From: Tetrastigma voinierianum
Taxonomy: Eukaryota > Streptophyta > Magnoliopsida > Vitales > Vitaceae
DNA length: 64,000 nucleotides
Assembly (NCBI GenBank): GCA_016808115.1
Contig: JAEQBH010009431.1
Location: 1 to 64,000, forward strand
Reading direction: 5' to 3'
The notes under the pieces were generated by a model. It was not told the origin of the DNA. It saw only the letters and a program-made list of their open reading frames with translations, and made no database searches. This document shows, piece by piece, positions 1-11,605 of this stretch. The first letter of the stretch is position 1, and the number at the start of each line of letters is the position of its first letter. Both the position numbers and the translations under genes were made by a program.

Positions 1-620
1 CTTGGAATTTTTTCCTCAACTCAATGTCCAAACCTCTTTGGGCCATTTTCACGTACTCTGTTTCTGGAAGATGGATCTTGCATCTTTTTCTCATCTTCTT
101 GAACGGGGAGATATGAACAAGTCAGCCAGTCTCCTAGATTTCTTTGGAGTCACTCTAGGCTTGATTACGCTATGCACACTTTAGGCTCGACCACGAGAAA
201 GAGCTGAGTGTGGAATTGCTTTTTCATCTCCTACTAACTTTGAATGGAGTTCCTTGGCAATGTTGTTATCTTAGAGTGAATGTGCCCTTTTGATAAGTTA
301 GGAAACAATCCTAAGCAGTGATATAAATTCTCGTAGTTAGCAAACTCCCCACATTGCACAATGAATCTAGAAACATGCTCTAGGGTGGATTAGCCATCTT
401 CTCCAAAGAACAAGGAGAAATCAGGGATCCCATACCCCCTTGGGTAGGGGTTCTCCCTGTCTATCATTTCTAGATAAGGTTTGTAGAACTCCGGGCGGCC
501 AATTTGCTTGAGGCTTGGCCCTTATAACTCTTGCATCGCCTCTCTGACTACTCATAAATCTGGTACTAGGACTGGTTACCCAAAAGGTTACTGAGGAACT
601 TGTTGTCACACTGTGCCATT
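1..620 (-). pseudogene. Ty3/Gypsy gag remnant (Retrotrans_gag domain), partial at left edge
   Basis: Reading the minus strand from about 610 to 1 gives a recognisable plant Gypsy gag in shifting frames. Stretches in order are NWPPGVLQTL, then GYGIPDFSLFFGEDG, STLEHVSRFI, QCGEFANYENLY, a degraded LP.NSIQS..EM..QFHTQ and finally MAQRG-like sequence near the edge. In intact relatives this domain forms the capsid. At least five in-frame stops and several frameshifts interrupt it, so it is dead. The protease/pol part would lie beyond position 1. The match is from memory of the family, not from a search, but the run of conserved words in the right order is convincing. Confidence 0.75.
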
Positions 621-2260
621 CAACTACCTGAGAGGCATTTTTGCATGATCTTTGGCCTTAAGTGAAAGAAAAGTCCTCTTCATATGATCCAAATTGTGTA
701 AGTGGATTAATTTGAGCAAAAATCCTCTGAGGACTTGTGGCTCTGGCTGCATTAGGTCTTTCCCCTGTTACGTTCTTCTGAGTACCATCCTCTCTCATAT
801 GGGGAGGAGGGTACCAACTCTACCTGTGGGTGGCAGTGAAGTCGTGCGCGCCACCGTACCCACTTTCCCCCTCCTCGTTAAGTGCCTTTGAGCTTAGAAA
901 TGGCTCCAGGCCTTGATTTACTTCTCTAGTTATAGTGGATTGAATTTTCTTCATTTCTTAATGAGCAGTCCATGATCCCTCGGTGTATTATTTCTTGCAT
1001 GAGAGCTTGAAATTAATTAAAATTATTAGAGAAAAGAATAGGCACATCCACATTACCTACACCCCTTCCTTCCACTTATTCAATGGGGTTGTTAGATGGA
1101 TTCCCTATTGTCATATTGGAGAATTCATCAGGTTTTCTATCTGTTCCACCAAGGCTGAAACTCTTTCTTCCTATGCTATACAGCATCGGATCTTTGATGC
1201 TGAAATACATGGTTGTCTTACTCATCGAATTTTGTTGGCGTTCTTTAGTAAAGTGGGTCCTTTCACAGGCGTGCGAATGTGTTTAGGTGGATTTTCTGGT
1301 GCGATTTAGAGCATTACAAAGCGAAAATTGTAAATGTCTTGGGTACCCGAGAAGTATAGTATTTTTATTTGAAATTGATCAGCTTTTCTTCGAGGGCGAA
1401 AAATGGATCTGAATTCAACTGGCGGTTCATTCGTTACAGCGGAAAAATCTGTGAAATTAGATTGTATGGTGATTGAAAGAGTGAAATTTAACGATTAGCA
1501 TGAAAATAGCGTATTTCGTTTATAGAATTGGGTGAAATCAATCTTTAAATGAAAGTTTTAAAGTAACAAAATCTTGGAAGAAAACATATGGGGAACTAAG
1601 CTAGGAATGCGGAAAAGATGACTGTGAAGCTGTAAATGTTGAAATGCTCTTGCTCGGTTTTGATGTTCAATCATCGGTTATGAGTGTTCTTTTATAGGCA
1701 TTTATAGTAAGCTACTTGGCAGTATCTATAGATGGTTGTGTAGTATCTGCTTAGCATGGAGTCTTCTTTATCAGTAAAATTTTTCACCTTCAAGTAATTG
1801 CTACGTCCTTTTATATGCCTAACTTAGAAAAAATCTACGCCGTTGTTACACGGCTGAGAATGAGTTTGATATTCTCTTGGGCTTTGGAATTTTTTAAAAT
1901 TTAATAAATGTCATAGACACTTTTTATGGTGATCTGTATAAGAGCTGAGCTTTGCTCCGGTTGGTTAGAGGTACAAATAGTTTGGACTTAGGCTTTTTGT
2001 CGGATTTAAGTTGTTCAATCTGATTTGGGCTTAGACATTCAGTCAATTCCACTATCATTTGGACTCAAAAATTATTTTAATATCAACACTTTCTTACTGG
2101 AATTTGACCTCATTGAAATTTTTAAATATTAATCAATTGGCCAAAAGCGTCTTTATCTTACTTAAATTTACCCCCACTAATATTGAATTCACAACCACAG
2201 ATCATACCACTGCCATATATAGATTTTTCCAGGCCAACAAATTTTCGATCACATAATGAT
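621..2260. other. No gene; probable 5' end of the degraded minus-strand Gypsy element
   Basis: This lies upstream of the minus-strand gag. Short ORFs occur, but none resembles a known protein. On the minus strand near 1690-1710 a TATAAAAG-type box is present, as expected of an LTR promoter feeding the gag to its left. I could not find a second LTR copy or a primer-binding site, so the LTR boundary is not placed. Confidence 0.3.
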
Positions 2261-2996
2261 GATGAGAGCAGTGGATAAATATGTTATTGCAGACAACCAT
2301 GATTGTACTGTGGGTATAGGGTTTTGATATGCAGATCGGTGAGGGAGGAGCTTATCCAATGTCAATGGCGAAGAGACAAAACCCTAAATGCAACCCTCTG
2401 AATTGACGGTCCACCGCAATCCATGGTGACCCAACACAGGACATGGGAGCCCACATGGAAGACTGACCTCTCATCTCTGCAATCAATTAGTGAAACATGG
2501 TGGACCATTTTCCATTCATGTTGTCATACATACTTCCATAAACACACTACACAATATATATTGGTCTGTCACATAATGTTATAACTGCACCTACCACTTC
2601 ATTGTACACAGACATTTCTGGTTCCTTTCTACTTCCCCAATGGCATCTATATGGTCCCTCCCCCACCTTGAAATAATTTCTTAATCTTGGAAAAATTGTT
2701 ACCTTGGCATTTGTTTGTACCATTTCAGTGTTACTTTCCACTTCTTTATATCTAAGAATAAAAACATCTGTCAATCATATATGATCATCTTCTTGGATCA
2801 TCCATCTGTTTGGATGACACAAAAACAGCCCCAACTCTTTGGTCTATGTACTTTTAGATTTTTTGTCAGTGACAATTGATTCTTCTTTTCTTTTCTTTGG
2901 GTATTTTCTCATGTGCATGGAATCAAATCAGTTGATTCTATCTCATCTTTTTTAATAATCATCAAGCGCACCGCAACTAATCCTAATTGTACTAAG
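2261..2996. other. Intergenic; no gene seen
   Basis: Short ORFs only, with no recognisable protein words, no tRNA fold and no clear repeat. It is about 1.2-2.5 kb beyond the 3' end of the minus-strand peptide locus. Confidence 0.4.
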
Positions 2997-3008
2997 AAAA
3001 TTGAACGG

Positions 3009-3119
3009 GTGACTAATTCGAGAGCAAACTCAATATTAGACCAATCGAGCTACTCGTCAGAAACTGGCGACTAATCTGAGAGCAATCCCAAGACCGGATC
3101 AATTGAGTTACCCGTCAGG
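3009..3119 (-). repeat. Two tandem ~55-bp tRNA-head-like units
   Basis: Two adjacent imperfect copies both run from GACTAAT(T/C) through GAGAGCAA to CCGTCAG or CTCGTCAG. On the minus strand each contains a block like TAGCTCGATTGG or TAACTCAATTGA, resembling the A box of the RNA polymerase III promoter in tRNA-derived SINEs. No B box follows, so this looks like duplicated 5' heads of a SINE rather than a complete one. Confidence 0.35.
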
Positions 3120-3465
3120 GTTTCTATCTAATCATATAAAGTCATGGGTATGGTCCGGTCATAAGGAAAATCAAAAAAATATTTGGAAAAGAGAGGTACT
3201 TCATGAAATCCATTGGCATCCAAATGGTTTTTATTTGATTATCGATCAATGTAAGATAAATTAAGATTACAGAGGCTGGAATGGCCCCCGGGTGCTCAAG
3301 AGTACTGAATCACCAAAATGTATAAGAATAATAAGGCCAGAATATATGCAAATCATTCCTAACCTAAAAAGCAGCTTGTTTTATAATGCTGTCCACCTTC
3401 TATTCCTTACACCCTTTTTTTATTTCTCTAGATCTTCTTCTACCTTTTACTTTTTTGCCCTACGC

Positions 3466-3827
3466 TCAGTTGTGTATCGGAGGTTTTCTCCTAGCAGGAG
3501 AATAATCCATCCCAGCTATGTCTATGATGTCCGGGTAGCCCTCCGGCGCCACCTCGGGGTGCTCGGAAACCGGCGACTCATTCACATAGAAGTTCTCTTC
3601 CTCCCTACCGGGTACTTCATTCCCAGAATTGCCTTCATTCTTCATATTCTGTAAATGCATGGAGCATTGAATAGTAAACAGGGGTGTGTTTCTATTAAAA
3701 CCCTAAGGACAAAAACCATGTTAAAGCCTAAATGAAAAGCTTCAACCAACCTTTGAATTGGTAGTAGTAGTGGTGGTGGTGGTGGTAGAAGTAGAGGTGG
3801 TCTTGGTCATAAGTTTTCTATTAATAC
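3466..3827 (-). CDS. RGF/GOLVEN/CLEL-type peptide, downstream exon set (no private signal-peptide exon visible)
   Basis: Two minus-strand exons, 3827-3751 and 3648-3466, join in phase across a 102-bp GT-AG intron. The last exon ends MDYSPARRKPPIHN followed by a stop. The D-Y start and the PPIHN end are the signature of root meristem growth factor peptides, which are sulfated on Tyr, secreted, and perceived by RGFR/RGI receptor kinases. Before it lies an acidic spacer (REEENF, then VAPEGYPDIIDIAG), typical of the variable region. The upstream exon encodes NRKLMTK and a Thr-rich run. It starts after ...TTGCAG in phase 1, so it needs an upstream exon ending one base into a codon. Scanning 3828-4201 on this strand shows no signal peptide. 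The only candidate donor found is the exon at 4728-4656. Thus this is either an alternative 3' half of the neighbouring gene or a copy that lost exon 1. Confidence 0.72.
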
Positions 3828-4201
3828 CTGCAACAACAATAAAATTTCAGACATGTTTCCGGAATTTGCTTATAATTTTTTAAAACTGTCTTTTTTTTTC
3901 TGAAAAATAAAAAAATAAGGAAAATAAGGATAAAACACCTACACAAAAAAAATTAAATTTAGATAGTAAAATAATTTCAAAAAACTGAAACCATTATTTT
4001 AGTGTTTTCCAACTATCTTTAAAGAACAGTTTGAAAAAGGCGAAATCAAACAGTTAAGGAGCAGTTCTGTCACTTCTAGAACAATTCAGGAATGCAGGGC
4101 GAATTGTTTTTGTAGTACATAGTCTTGATGGAGGTTCACAGTCTATAAAAACCCAGTTTTCTAATATTTGTCAGAAAGAAAAGAAATAAAAGAGAGATGA
4201 G

Positions 4202-4728
4202 TTAATGATGCTTGGGCTTGTGAGTCCTAGGTCCATAGTAATCTTCATGAATCCTTGGAAACCAGTGGTGTATTTTCTTGGCTACTTTAGAGAATCTTGA
4301 TCTCTTCATAGTAGTACCTGATGAACAGTGCCCATCTCTGCAGAGAATAACTTCCCCACCATTGGCTACAGTGCGATTGGGGAACCCTCCCTTACTCTCT
4401 ACCTGCATCATTAAAACATCATGTTCTTCATCAAAATTGGAAGAAATATGAAAAACGGTTCCCAGATTTTGAAAATATGTTCAAGATAAAAGGGAGACAC
4501 ACCTGGATTTTCTGATGCCTGGCTGATGAAAACCTTTTTTCCAAGCGAATACCTTCACAAACAACAACAAAATTCAAGACCCAGTCAGAAATTATGCTGA
4601 AAAAAATACTGAATCAATCTGAATTCTGATGGAGAGAGATTCAGAAGATATATACCTTGGACTTGAGAAAGGATAAGGGAGAAAAGAAGAAGAAGAAGAA
4701 GGCAGAGTGATGGTAAAGAATTCTTCAT
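4202..4728 (-). CDS. Secreted RGF/GOLVEN-like peptide precursor, 107 aa, three exons
   Basis: Exons 4728-4656, 4552-4503 and 4402-4202 join in frame (phase 1, then phase 0) at GT-AG sites. I chose ATG 4728 over the in-frame ATG at 4836 because it is followed directly by a signal peptide: MKNSLPSLC, a seven-residue Leu/Phe core and a likely cut near SQVQG. Exon 2 encodes a short basic piece (IRLEKRFSSARHQKIQ). Exon 3 ends EDYYGPRTHKPKHH and a stop. A C-terminal D-Y-x-x-P...H-x-P-x-H-H fits an RGF/CLEL-type peptide, though it ends HH rather than the usual HN and the precursor has two Cys (LCRDGHC), which is unusual. Processing and tyrosine sulfation are inferred from the family. A distinct, unnamed class of secreted peptide remains possible. 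Confidence 0.7.
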
Positions 4729-4876
4729 TTGGAGATTGGAGAAAAGATTGTGAGGATAAACAGAACCAGAAGGTGAAGATTTTCTTTGGATTTTTCTGTT
4801 TCTTTCTCTTGAAGAGCTTAGATGTATGTGAAGCAAAGCTATGTGAATGGTCTAAAGCATGGGGAATGCTTACTTA

Positions 4877-4887
4877 GATATATACAC
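4877..4887 (-). promoter_or_regulatory. Candidate TATA box of the RGF-type peptide gene
   Basis: The minus strand reads GTGTATATATC about 150 bases upstream of ATG 4728. Position and sequence suit a plant TATA box. No other element was tested. Confidence 0.4.
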
Positions 4888-5669
4888 ACTTGGGGTCCAC
4901 ATGCATTAAACTCTGGAAGATGGACTTCCAATGCCTGTCTTTAATTTGTTTTTTCCTTCTTTTTTTTCTTCCATTTTTTCTTTCTTGCTACTCGTCAAAA
5001 TTTGGAGTTGTGTAATTGTATTTGTCAACCTAGTGTGCAGAGTATGTCTGTTTCACATGGGTAGAATTCAAACTAAACAACAAATGATCCACAAAACCTC
5101 CCTTTTCCTTTCTGATTAAGTAGCAAAATCTAAAAGACAAAAAAAGACTAACTTTTAGCAAAATGTATAAAAATAATTTATAGTTTATTTTCATGGACAA
5201 ATATAACAATTTTATTTATTTTAAATAAAAATAAAAATAGGAAAACTGCACATCAAATATAACTGAAGGCCCATTCGAGCTTTTGAAGATATGAACTGCA
5301 GAAAATTTTTATTTTTAGAAAAATAAAAAAATCATATGAAAGCACGTAGAAACAACAATATGAGTGAGGCAAAATTATAATAATTGAATAATGTTGTAAG
5401 GTGGAGATAAAACTGTCTTTTCAGTTAATTAAGGATGATGTAGTTTAGTTTTTTTTTAGGATTTTTATTGCATTCTAGACTTTAATCCTGGAACTCTTTT
5501 TTTTTTTATACCTTTTATGTTTTAAGAATGCATCTGTACCACTTTAAATGGACATTTTTAAGGATGCTGCTGAAACTGTAGAAATGGAAACTAGAAAGGA
5601 TGTGTGTGAAAAGTGGATTTCATTTTGGGCCAATTTACCCTGTTAGCCGTTAGGTGAGGGTGTCAGTCT
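4888..5669. other. Intergenic; presumed upstream region of the peptide gene
   Basis: AT-rich with T and A runs. The ORF at 4931-5119 is a run of Phe, Ser and Leu from a pyrimidine-rich strand and resembles no protein. Nothing else is seen. Confidence 0.35.
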
Positions 5670-6387
5670 AGTTTTTCCTGTATGTACGGCTTATTTAAAA
5701 CATAATATCTCAAATATAATGTTTAAAAATATTTTAGGTCATTTTTACTGGAAAGAAATGTTTGAAAGTCGTATGTTAAAGAAACGAGTTTTGTTGAAAA
5801 TATTTTTAATAAGCGAGTTTATTAAAAGCAAATAATTTTAGATAGCGTTCTTCCAATCTTTGATATAGTTTTGAAATATGAATACTCTTTATTTTAAATT
5901 TTGATATAGTTTTTTGAAAATATGATTTAACTCAGTGCTTTTTCGTTTCACTTTCTTAGCATGTCGTTTTGAAAAGACGATTTAACACATTATTTTCTTG
6001 TATATCGATGCTTTTTGAAAGAGAGCGAATTCTACTTCGTAGATAATTTCCAATATATTCTTTTAATATTTTATTTTTTAAAATCTTTGCAACAACTCTT
6101 TTTTTTAATTTGATAATAAATTATTATATTATAATTTAATGATCAGAAATTATTATAAATATTGCAGTTTTTTGAAAAATAAATATATTGATGTTAATAA
6201 ATAATTAAATTTATGTTTGTAGATTATTTTATTATTTAAAAAAAGATTATTTTAAGTTATCTTCAAAAAATAGAGTTGTTGTATAAATATATTTTATCTT
6301 TATCTTATTATTTTAATATTTTAATGATACATCATTTTATTACTAATTAAAAATAAAAAATATATAATATATATATAATAATTTTAA

Positions 6388-6436
<49 letters not shown>

Positions 6437-7560
6437 AATTAATTTTGAACCTTATATAATTTAGTATATAAGTATTATAACAATTTATGATAAGTATTTA
6501 TATAGTAATATTTAAAAATATATATTTACTATTTGATATTAAAATAATATTATTTATTAAATGAGATATTAATACTAAAAAAATTGAATATTTTGATCGT
6601 AATCTTTCATTATTTTTTCTTCTTCCGGATTAAGAAACTTGTTAAGTGAAATTTATTAAAAAAAAATCATAAACAAAATTATTATGAATTTTATTTTAAT
6701 AAAAATGATTATATTTAATTTAATTCTTGAATAATCAAACTCGTAAATACTATTCTTTAATTAAAATTTAATTATAAGATTTGGAACATCAATCAATTTA
6801 AAATAATTAATTTAAAGTAATCATGTAAACCAACAAACATGTTTAATTTATTGAATGTGATGGTATTATTTAATAAATGATTTTTGAATAAAATTTAATT
6901 TTAAGAATGAATTTTGAAGCGTGTCAAATTTAAAAGAAAATATTAAATATATTAATAAGTCTTATCCACCATACAATCAAACATACTATAATTTAAATAT
7001 AAAAGTATGAATAACTTATCTATATAAACAAATTAACAAACTAATATATTACGCATATAAAAATTTATCTTTATATGTAAAAAAAAATCTTTATTTTTAA
7101 TTATTTTTAGTGACATATTTATTATAAAAAAGATGTCCAACAAATTTTAAAAATAAAACCTTATAACTCATGTATAATGATATAGAAATTAGAAATAAAT
7201 GTATTATAAATTTGTTATTAATTTTATTTGATAAATTCAATATATAGGATAACTATGATTTATCATGATAAATTATTTATAAATGTCGTATTTAAAAATA
7301 TATATATATTTAGTACTTTTGTATATATTTATATTTAGTATTTGATATTAAAAATAATATTGAGAAATCGTTTTTTAAAGAAGCGATATTGAAATCTTGA
7401 AAAGCTAGTTTTCTTAAAACAAGTTCCAACTTAACTACAAAACATAATTTTCAAACATCTCTTTACATTAGTTAGTAAAAGCTACATTAAATTGGAAATA
7501 TTTTTTTAAAAACGTATTTTAAATAGTATTTTTTAAATAAGTCGTACATATAGGAAAACT
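5670..7560. mobile_element. AT-rich non-autonomous DNA transposon with long terminal inverted repeats (MULE-like)
   Basis: The left end reads AGTTTTTCCTGTATGTACGG, then CTTATTTAAAA. The reverse complement of the right end reads AGTTTTCCTATATGTACGA, then CTTATTTAAAA. Similarity continues inward through GAAATGTTTGAAA (left) and GAGATGTTTGAAA (right), giving inverted arms of roughly 150-200 bp. The interior is extremely AT-rich and holds no ORF. Flanks show TGTCAGTCT on the left and TGTCTGTCT four bases beyond the right end, a plausible decayed 9-bp target duplication as made by Mutator-type transposases. Class is inferred from arm length and flank. Confidence 0.6.
6394..6431. repeat. (TA)n microsatellite
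   Basis: An almost pure TA dinucleotide run inside the AT-rich inverted-repeat element. Confidence 0.95.
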
Positions 7561-7573
7561 CATGTGTCTGTCT

Positions 7574-9351
7574 CCAATTGAGATAAGAATGAGATTCAAA
7601 TTAAGCCATATTCAAATCATGCAATGCTAAATGTTACAAACCTAAATACAACTTTTAGAAAAATGCTAAGATATGGGAAAAAAGATTCAAACTATTAAGT
7701 ATGTATATATTTAGAATTTAAATATTAAATAGAATTTTAAATACAATAAAGTAAAATGTAAAAAATATAGACTTAAAAATATATATGTAACACTATTTAA
7801 TTAATAATATTTCTTCTATGAATATTAAAAAAATGTATACTCTAAAGACCATTCAAACAACTTTTATTGAAGTGTGATAATGTATGAACAGCAAGAATGA
7901 GATAATCATGGCTGAATTGCGATTAAAAAAGGAACAGTTCCATACTTTAATTACAATACCTACATCTTGAATGTGATTTTTCCTTTTTTTTTTTGTGGAT
8001 CAAATGAAAGAGGTTTGTGTACGGATTATCTTGAATTTGACTTCTATGCCCTAATTGTGTAGTTAGAGCTAACTTTATAATGAAAGAGGTTGTCATTGTT
8101 GGATTGTCTACTCAATGGGTCAACCCTTTGATTGGTCACATACATCACTTGAATGACCTTTTTATTTTTTTCTCAACCATTCACCTTCTTAATATTTAAA
8201 ATCATTTGGCTCTCAATGGGTTGGGTACTATGCCTTCAAAGATTGAATAGGAAGTGGGGCAAGATGGTTTTTCATTATATATATATATATATATAGTTTA
8301 AAACCCTCTAGGAATCCAGAATTTATAAATCTAATATTTATCATATTTTTTCTCAAAATAATGGATTTTTAATAAATATACCATTTTCCACTTCATATAT
8401 TCACATGGATCTTTTAAAAAATATTTTATATTTACAATAAAACAGAAAGACATTTTGTCAAAATAAGATAAAAAATTAATGGACAGTCAACCTTTTGTAT
8501 TTGGAATAAAATAAAAGAATTACTTCATAGATCAAATTGATATAAAACAATAAGAACAAATTGTAATTGAGTTCCCAAAAATTTGGAAGAAAATGCGACT
8601 TAAAGAAAATAAAAATTAAAAAGTAGAAGAAAAGATGCATAAAAAGAAAAAGGAGAGAATTTTTTATAAGAAAAATAAGCTTTGAAATCACTACATCATT
8701 TTTATATGTTATTTAAATTTTATTTTATGTATTTTAAATATTAATTTGAGAACACATAAATTTTAATATTTTTTCAGGATGAAATCAAACATAAGTTTTT
8801 TTTTTTTCAACTTTTTTCTATCCTTTCCACAAATAAAATTAAATATGGTAATACAATTACATTTATCTTACAAACACTTTAGGCTAATTAAGTTAAAATT
8901 AAATTTTACTATTGTAATATACATTTTAAAAATTCATTTAATTTTAACATTAGAGAAAAAAAAAAGCATCATTGAACCCATAATTTTTTGTTGTATGTTA
9001 ATAATGTAGTTTTTTTTTTTTTGAAATAATGTAAATAATATAGTTTTTTTGTCGAATTAAATAAAATATCTTGACGAATCATTCTGTAGCTCAAAACAAC
9101 TTTTAAAGCTATATTATATCTTATTTAATTTACATTTAAATCAAAATTAATCATAAAAATAATAAAAATTTATCATAAAATATAATTAAATTCATAAAAC
9201 TCGAATAGAATACCTTGATTAAGATAAAAGAGACATTAATCATTTAATGTGTATATTCGGTGGATATGCGAACAATATAGTTAAATCATAATAAATTGAG
9301 AAAAGTGCAGAAAGCAGTTGGGACATTTAATGAAATTGGATGGGTGTCGTT
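7574..9351. other. AT-rich intergenic; no gene
   Basis: Only low-complexity Phe/Ile/Lys/Asn ORFs (for example 8476-8691 on minus and 8779-9009 on plus) from homopolymer-rich DNA. A (TA)n run lies at 8276-8295. No conserved coding words. Confidence 0.4.
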
Positions 9352-9516
9352 ATGGAGGAGACTAGAAGTAGTAAATGTAACGGCGACGGAGGACGTAGAG
9401 AGTTTGAGTTCACTCTCCCGTTAGCTGACGTGTGCAATCTTGTCTGTGGCAGTAGCAGAGGAAGGCAACTCCACGTGGACGTCCACATCAAACGTATGAC
9501 GTGTGAAAAATGTTAG
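9352..9516 (+). CDS. Possible 54-aa small ORF inside the ACGT-motif block
   Basis: An ATG at 9352 opens a 54-codon frame starting MEETRSSKCNGDGG and ending RMTCEKC, with five Cys. It stands out from the AT-rich surroundings in base composition. There is no signal peptide and no family match known to me, and the same bases carry a dense set of regulatory-type motifs. I regard it as more likely non-coding and list it only because nothing else would record it. Confidence 0.15.
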   Translation: MEETRSSKCNGDGGRREFEFTLPLADVCNLVCGSSRGRQLHVDVHIKRMTCEKC

Positions 9517-9545
9517 CCACGTCAGCACCGTCACTTCACAACGCG
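9418..9545. promoter_or_regulatory. Cluster of G-box/ABRE-type ACGT motifs
   Basis: Within about 130 bases lie GACGTGTGC, the palindromic CCACGTGG, GGACGTCC, TATGACGTGTG, GCCACGTCAGC and CAACGCGTG. ACGT-core sites of this kind bind bZIP and bHLH factors in abscisic-acid and light responses. The block sits in DNA that is otherwise strongly AT-rich, yet no recognisable gene starts within 1.5 kb on either side. Confidence 0.5.
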
Positions 9546-11278
9546 TGTCCTTCCTTTTGTGAGCAGCAAAACATCCCCGTGGTGACCCTGTCGCATGGTG
9601 TCGGGTTGCCCCATTTTTATTTTTTTTTAATTAATTTGATCATTTCTATCATCTAAAGAATCACTGCTGTGTTATTCCCTTAATTTATTTATCCTCTTAA
9701 ATAAATATTATAAATTTACAAAAACAAATTTAAATTATTCTGAATGATTACAAAAATTTCAAATTTATTTGTGAAACCTATGTTTTTCATATTGATTGAA
9801 GAATAATTGTAAAGATAATATACATGGTTATGTACATTTTTATAAAGAATTATTATGTTTTAGATAGTTCATATGTTTAACTCAATTAATAAAACATTCA
9901 AAGCTTAAAAAAACGGAAAATCCAAAAGGAAGAAGGGTCTCAATTTCAAGTTCCAATTGAGACAATTTACTATATTATAGTAAAGTGTCTAGATGTAAAA
10001 AAAAATTATGTTTAAGATATAATAGTAAATAGGTTCTATATTAATAAATTGTATGTATTACAATACATTATTTAACATGATAGTACATAAGATTTATTAA
10101 GATATTATTATATTTGAAACATAATTAATTTATAATAATCATACTGAATCATATATTTTATATTATTTAAGTATTTTTATAATTATTTCCAAATTAATAT
10201 AGAAAAACACAAATCTTCCTAGTGGCACAACTATTTTGAATAAATATTGAATGACTCAAATTTTGTTGGATTTGACCCTAAAAATTTTGCATATGACATT
10301 AGGAATTTTTGTAAAGATTTTAGTAAAAGATACATGACCCATCAATGATTGTATGAGCAAATGCGGTTCCTTCAATTTTGTGATAATTTTTATGATGTCA
10401 GTTTAGTGTTGAATTTTTTTTTTTATCGATAAGCGATATATTTTGAGTGGAATTGTCGTATCTTAAATACGTATTTAAGTAAATACTTATGCTCTAAGTG
10501 TATCGCTATTTGAGTTAAAGGGATCATGTATTATAAAATTTATCGCATAAAATGCTTGTATTCACAAATTTGGCTGAAAAAATCATTAATTAGAACAAAA
10601 GACTGATTATTTTACCAGCACCGCTAACGCGGTAGGTTTAAATAATTTTGAAGCGTTCATAATGATTAAAAAAATTTTAGTGAGACTTCAATGTTTTGTG
10701 ATTTTTCTTAATTTTGCCACTATATCTACTCTATACGATGTACTCAGAGAATAATTGTCAAGAATATAATGTGACACAATCTTGTACTAAGGTAAATCTG
10801 TGTTTCATTATTCTTCATCCTTTATTATTTATTTGCCTATTATTGGTTGTTTCTGAACATTCAGATCAGTGTAAATTTTAAACTTAATTATAATAATTAG
10901 TGATGATTCAGATCATTGGCGACACCATCTAGTTCTGCATTTTCAAACTTTGCTCTCGTACGTATAAATAGTGGCAAAAATGAAAATGGACATCATCTCA
11001 GATCTCAACAGCATTCTTTGATTTTAAACTTTGGTACAGTGAGTTGGTATCGATATGAGTACAAGTTATAACTATATATAAGCATTCTTCACATATTTAA
11101 TCGTTCTGGATTCCACTGAGAAAGGTGATGTCACTAGACAACGTTTTTTCTCTTATAATCACCTATTTCCCTGTCATCATGAAATACCACAACAGATTAT
11201 ATAAGATGCCAAGATAGTTCCAAACGTAAAAAAAAAAAAAAAGGGTTTTGGGACTAACAAAGACTATTTCACTTCCAG
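9546..11278. other. Intergenic; no gene
   Basis: AT-rich on both strands with frequent stops. No coding similarity, RNA gene or clear repeat boundary seen. Confidence 0.35.
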
Positions 11279-11605
11279 ATGGTTCAAAATAAGAGTGAGG
11301 TGAAAAAATCAGTGACAAGGGACATAACACATGTTTTGGGAGTCATGGGGAGGAGATCATGGACCACAATCCCCAGAAACTATAATTTTATTTTGAGATC
11401 TGTTTTATTGATTGTTTATGCGATTCATCATAGTATTAGTTGGACAGCTAATCTTGCTCTTTTTGTTCAAAAACTACATTATAGATGTACAGGAAATAGG
11501 AGTACTGTTATATACTATATGATGATGAAGGTAGGAGTGGAGGGGTTGAGGTGCATTTTCTTGGCTGCCAATCATGCGTACAATTTTTATTTTCTGGGAA
11601 AATGA
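11279..11605 (+). other. Unassigned 108-codon ORF
   Basis: Begins MVQNKSEVKKSVTRD and contains a hydrophobic stretch (ILRSVLLIVYAIHHSI, about residues 42-57) that could span a membrane. I recognise no domain, and the surrounding DNA shows no introns or neighbouring exons that would extend it. It may be chance or an old gene or transposon fragment. Confidence 0.15.

Noticed and set aside
4931..5119. 62-codon ORF upstream of the peptide gene
   Set aside because: Phe/Ser/Leu-rich product of a pyrimidine-rich stretch, opposite strand to the gene, no domain.
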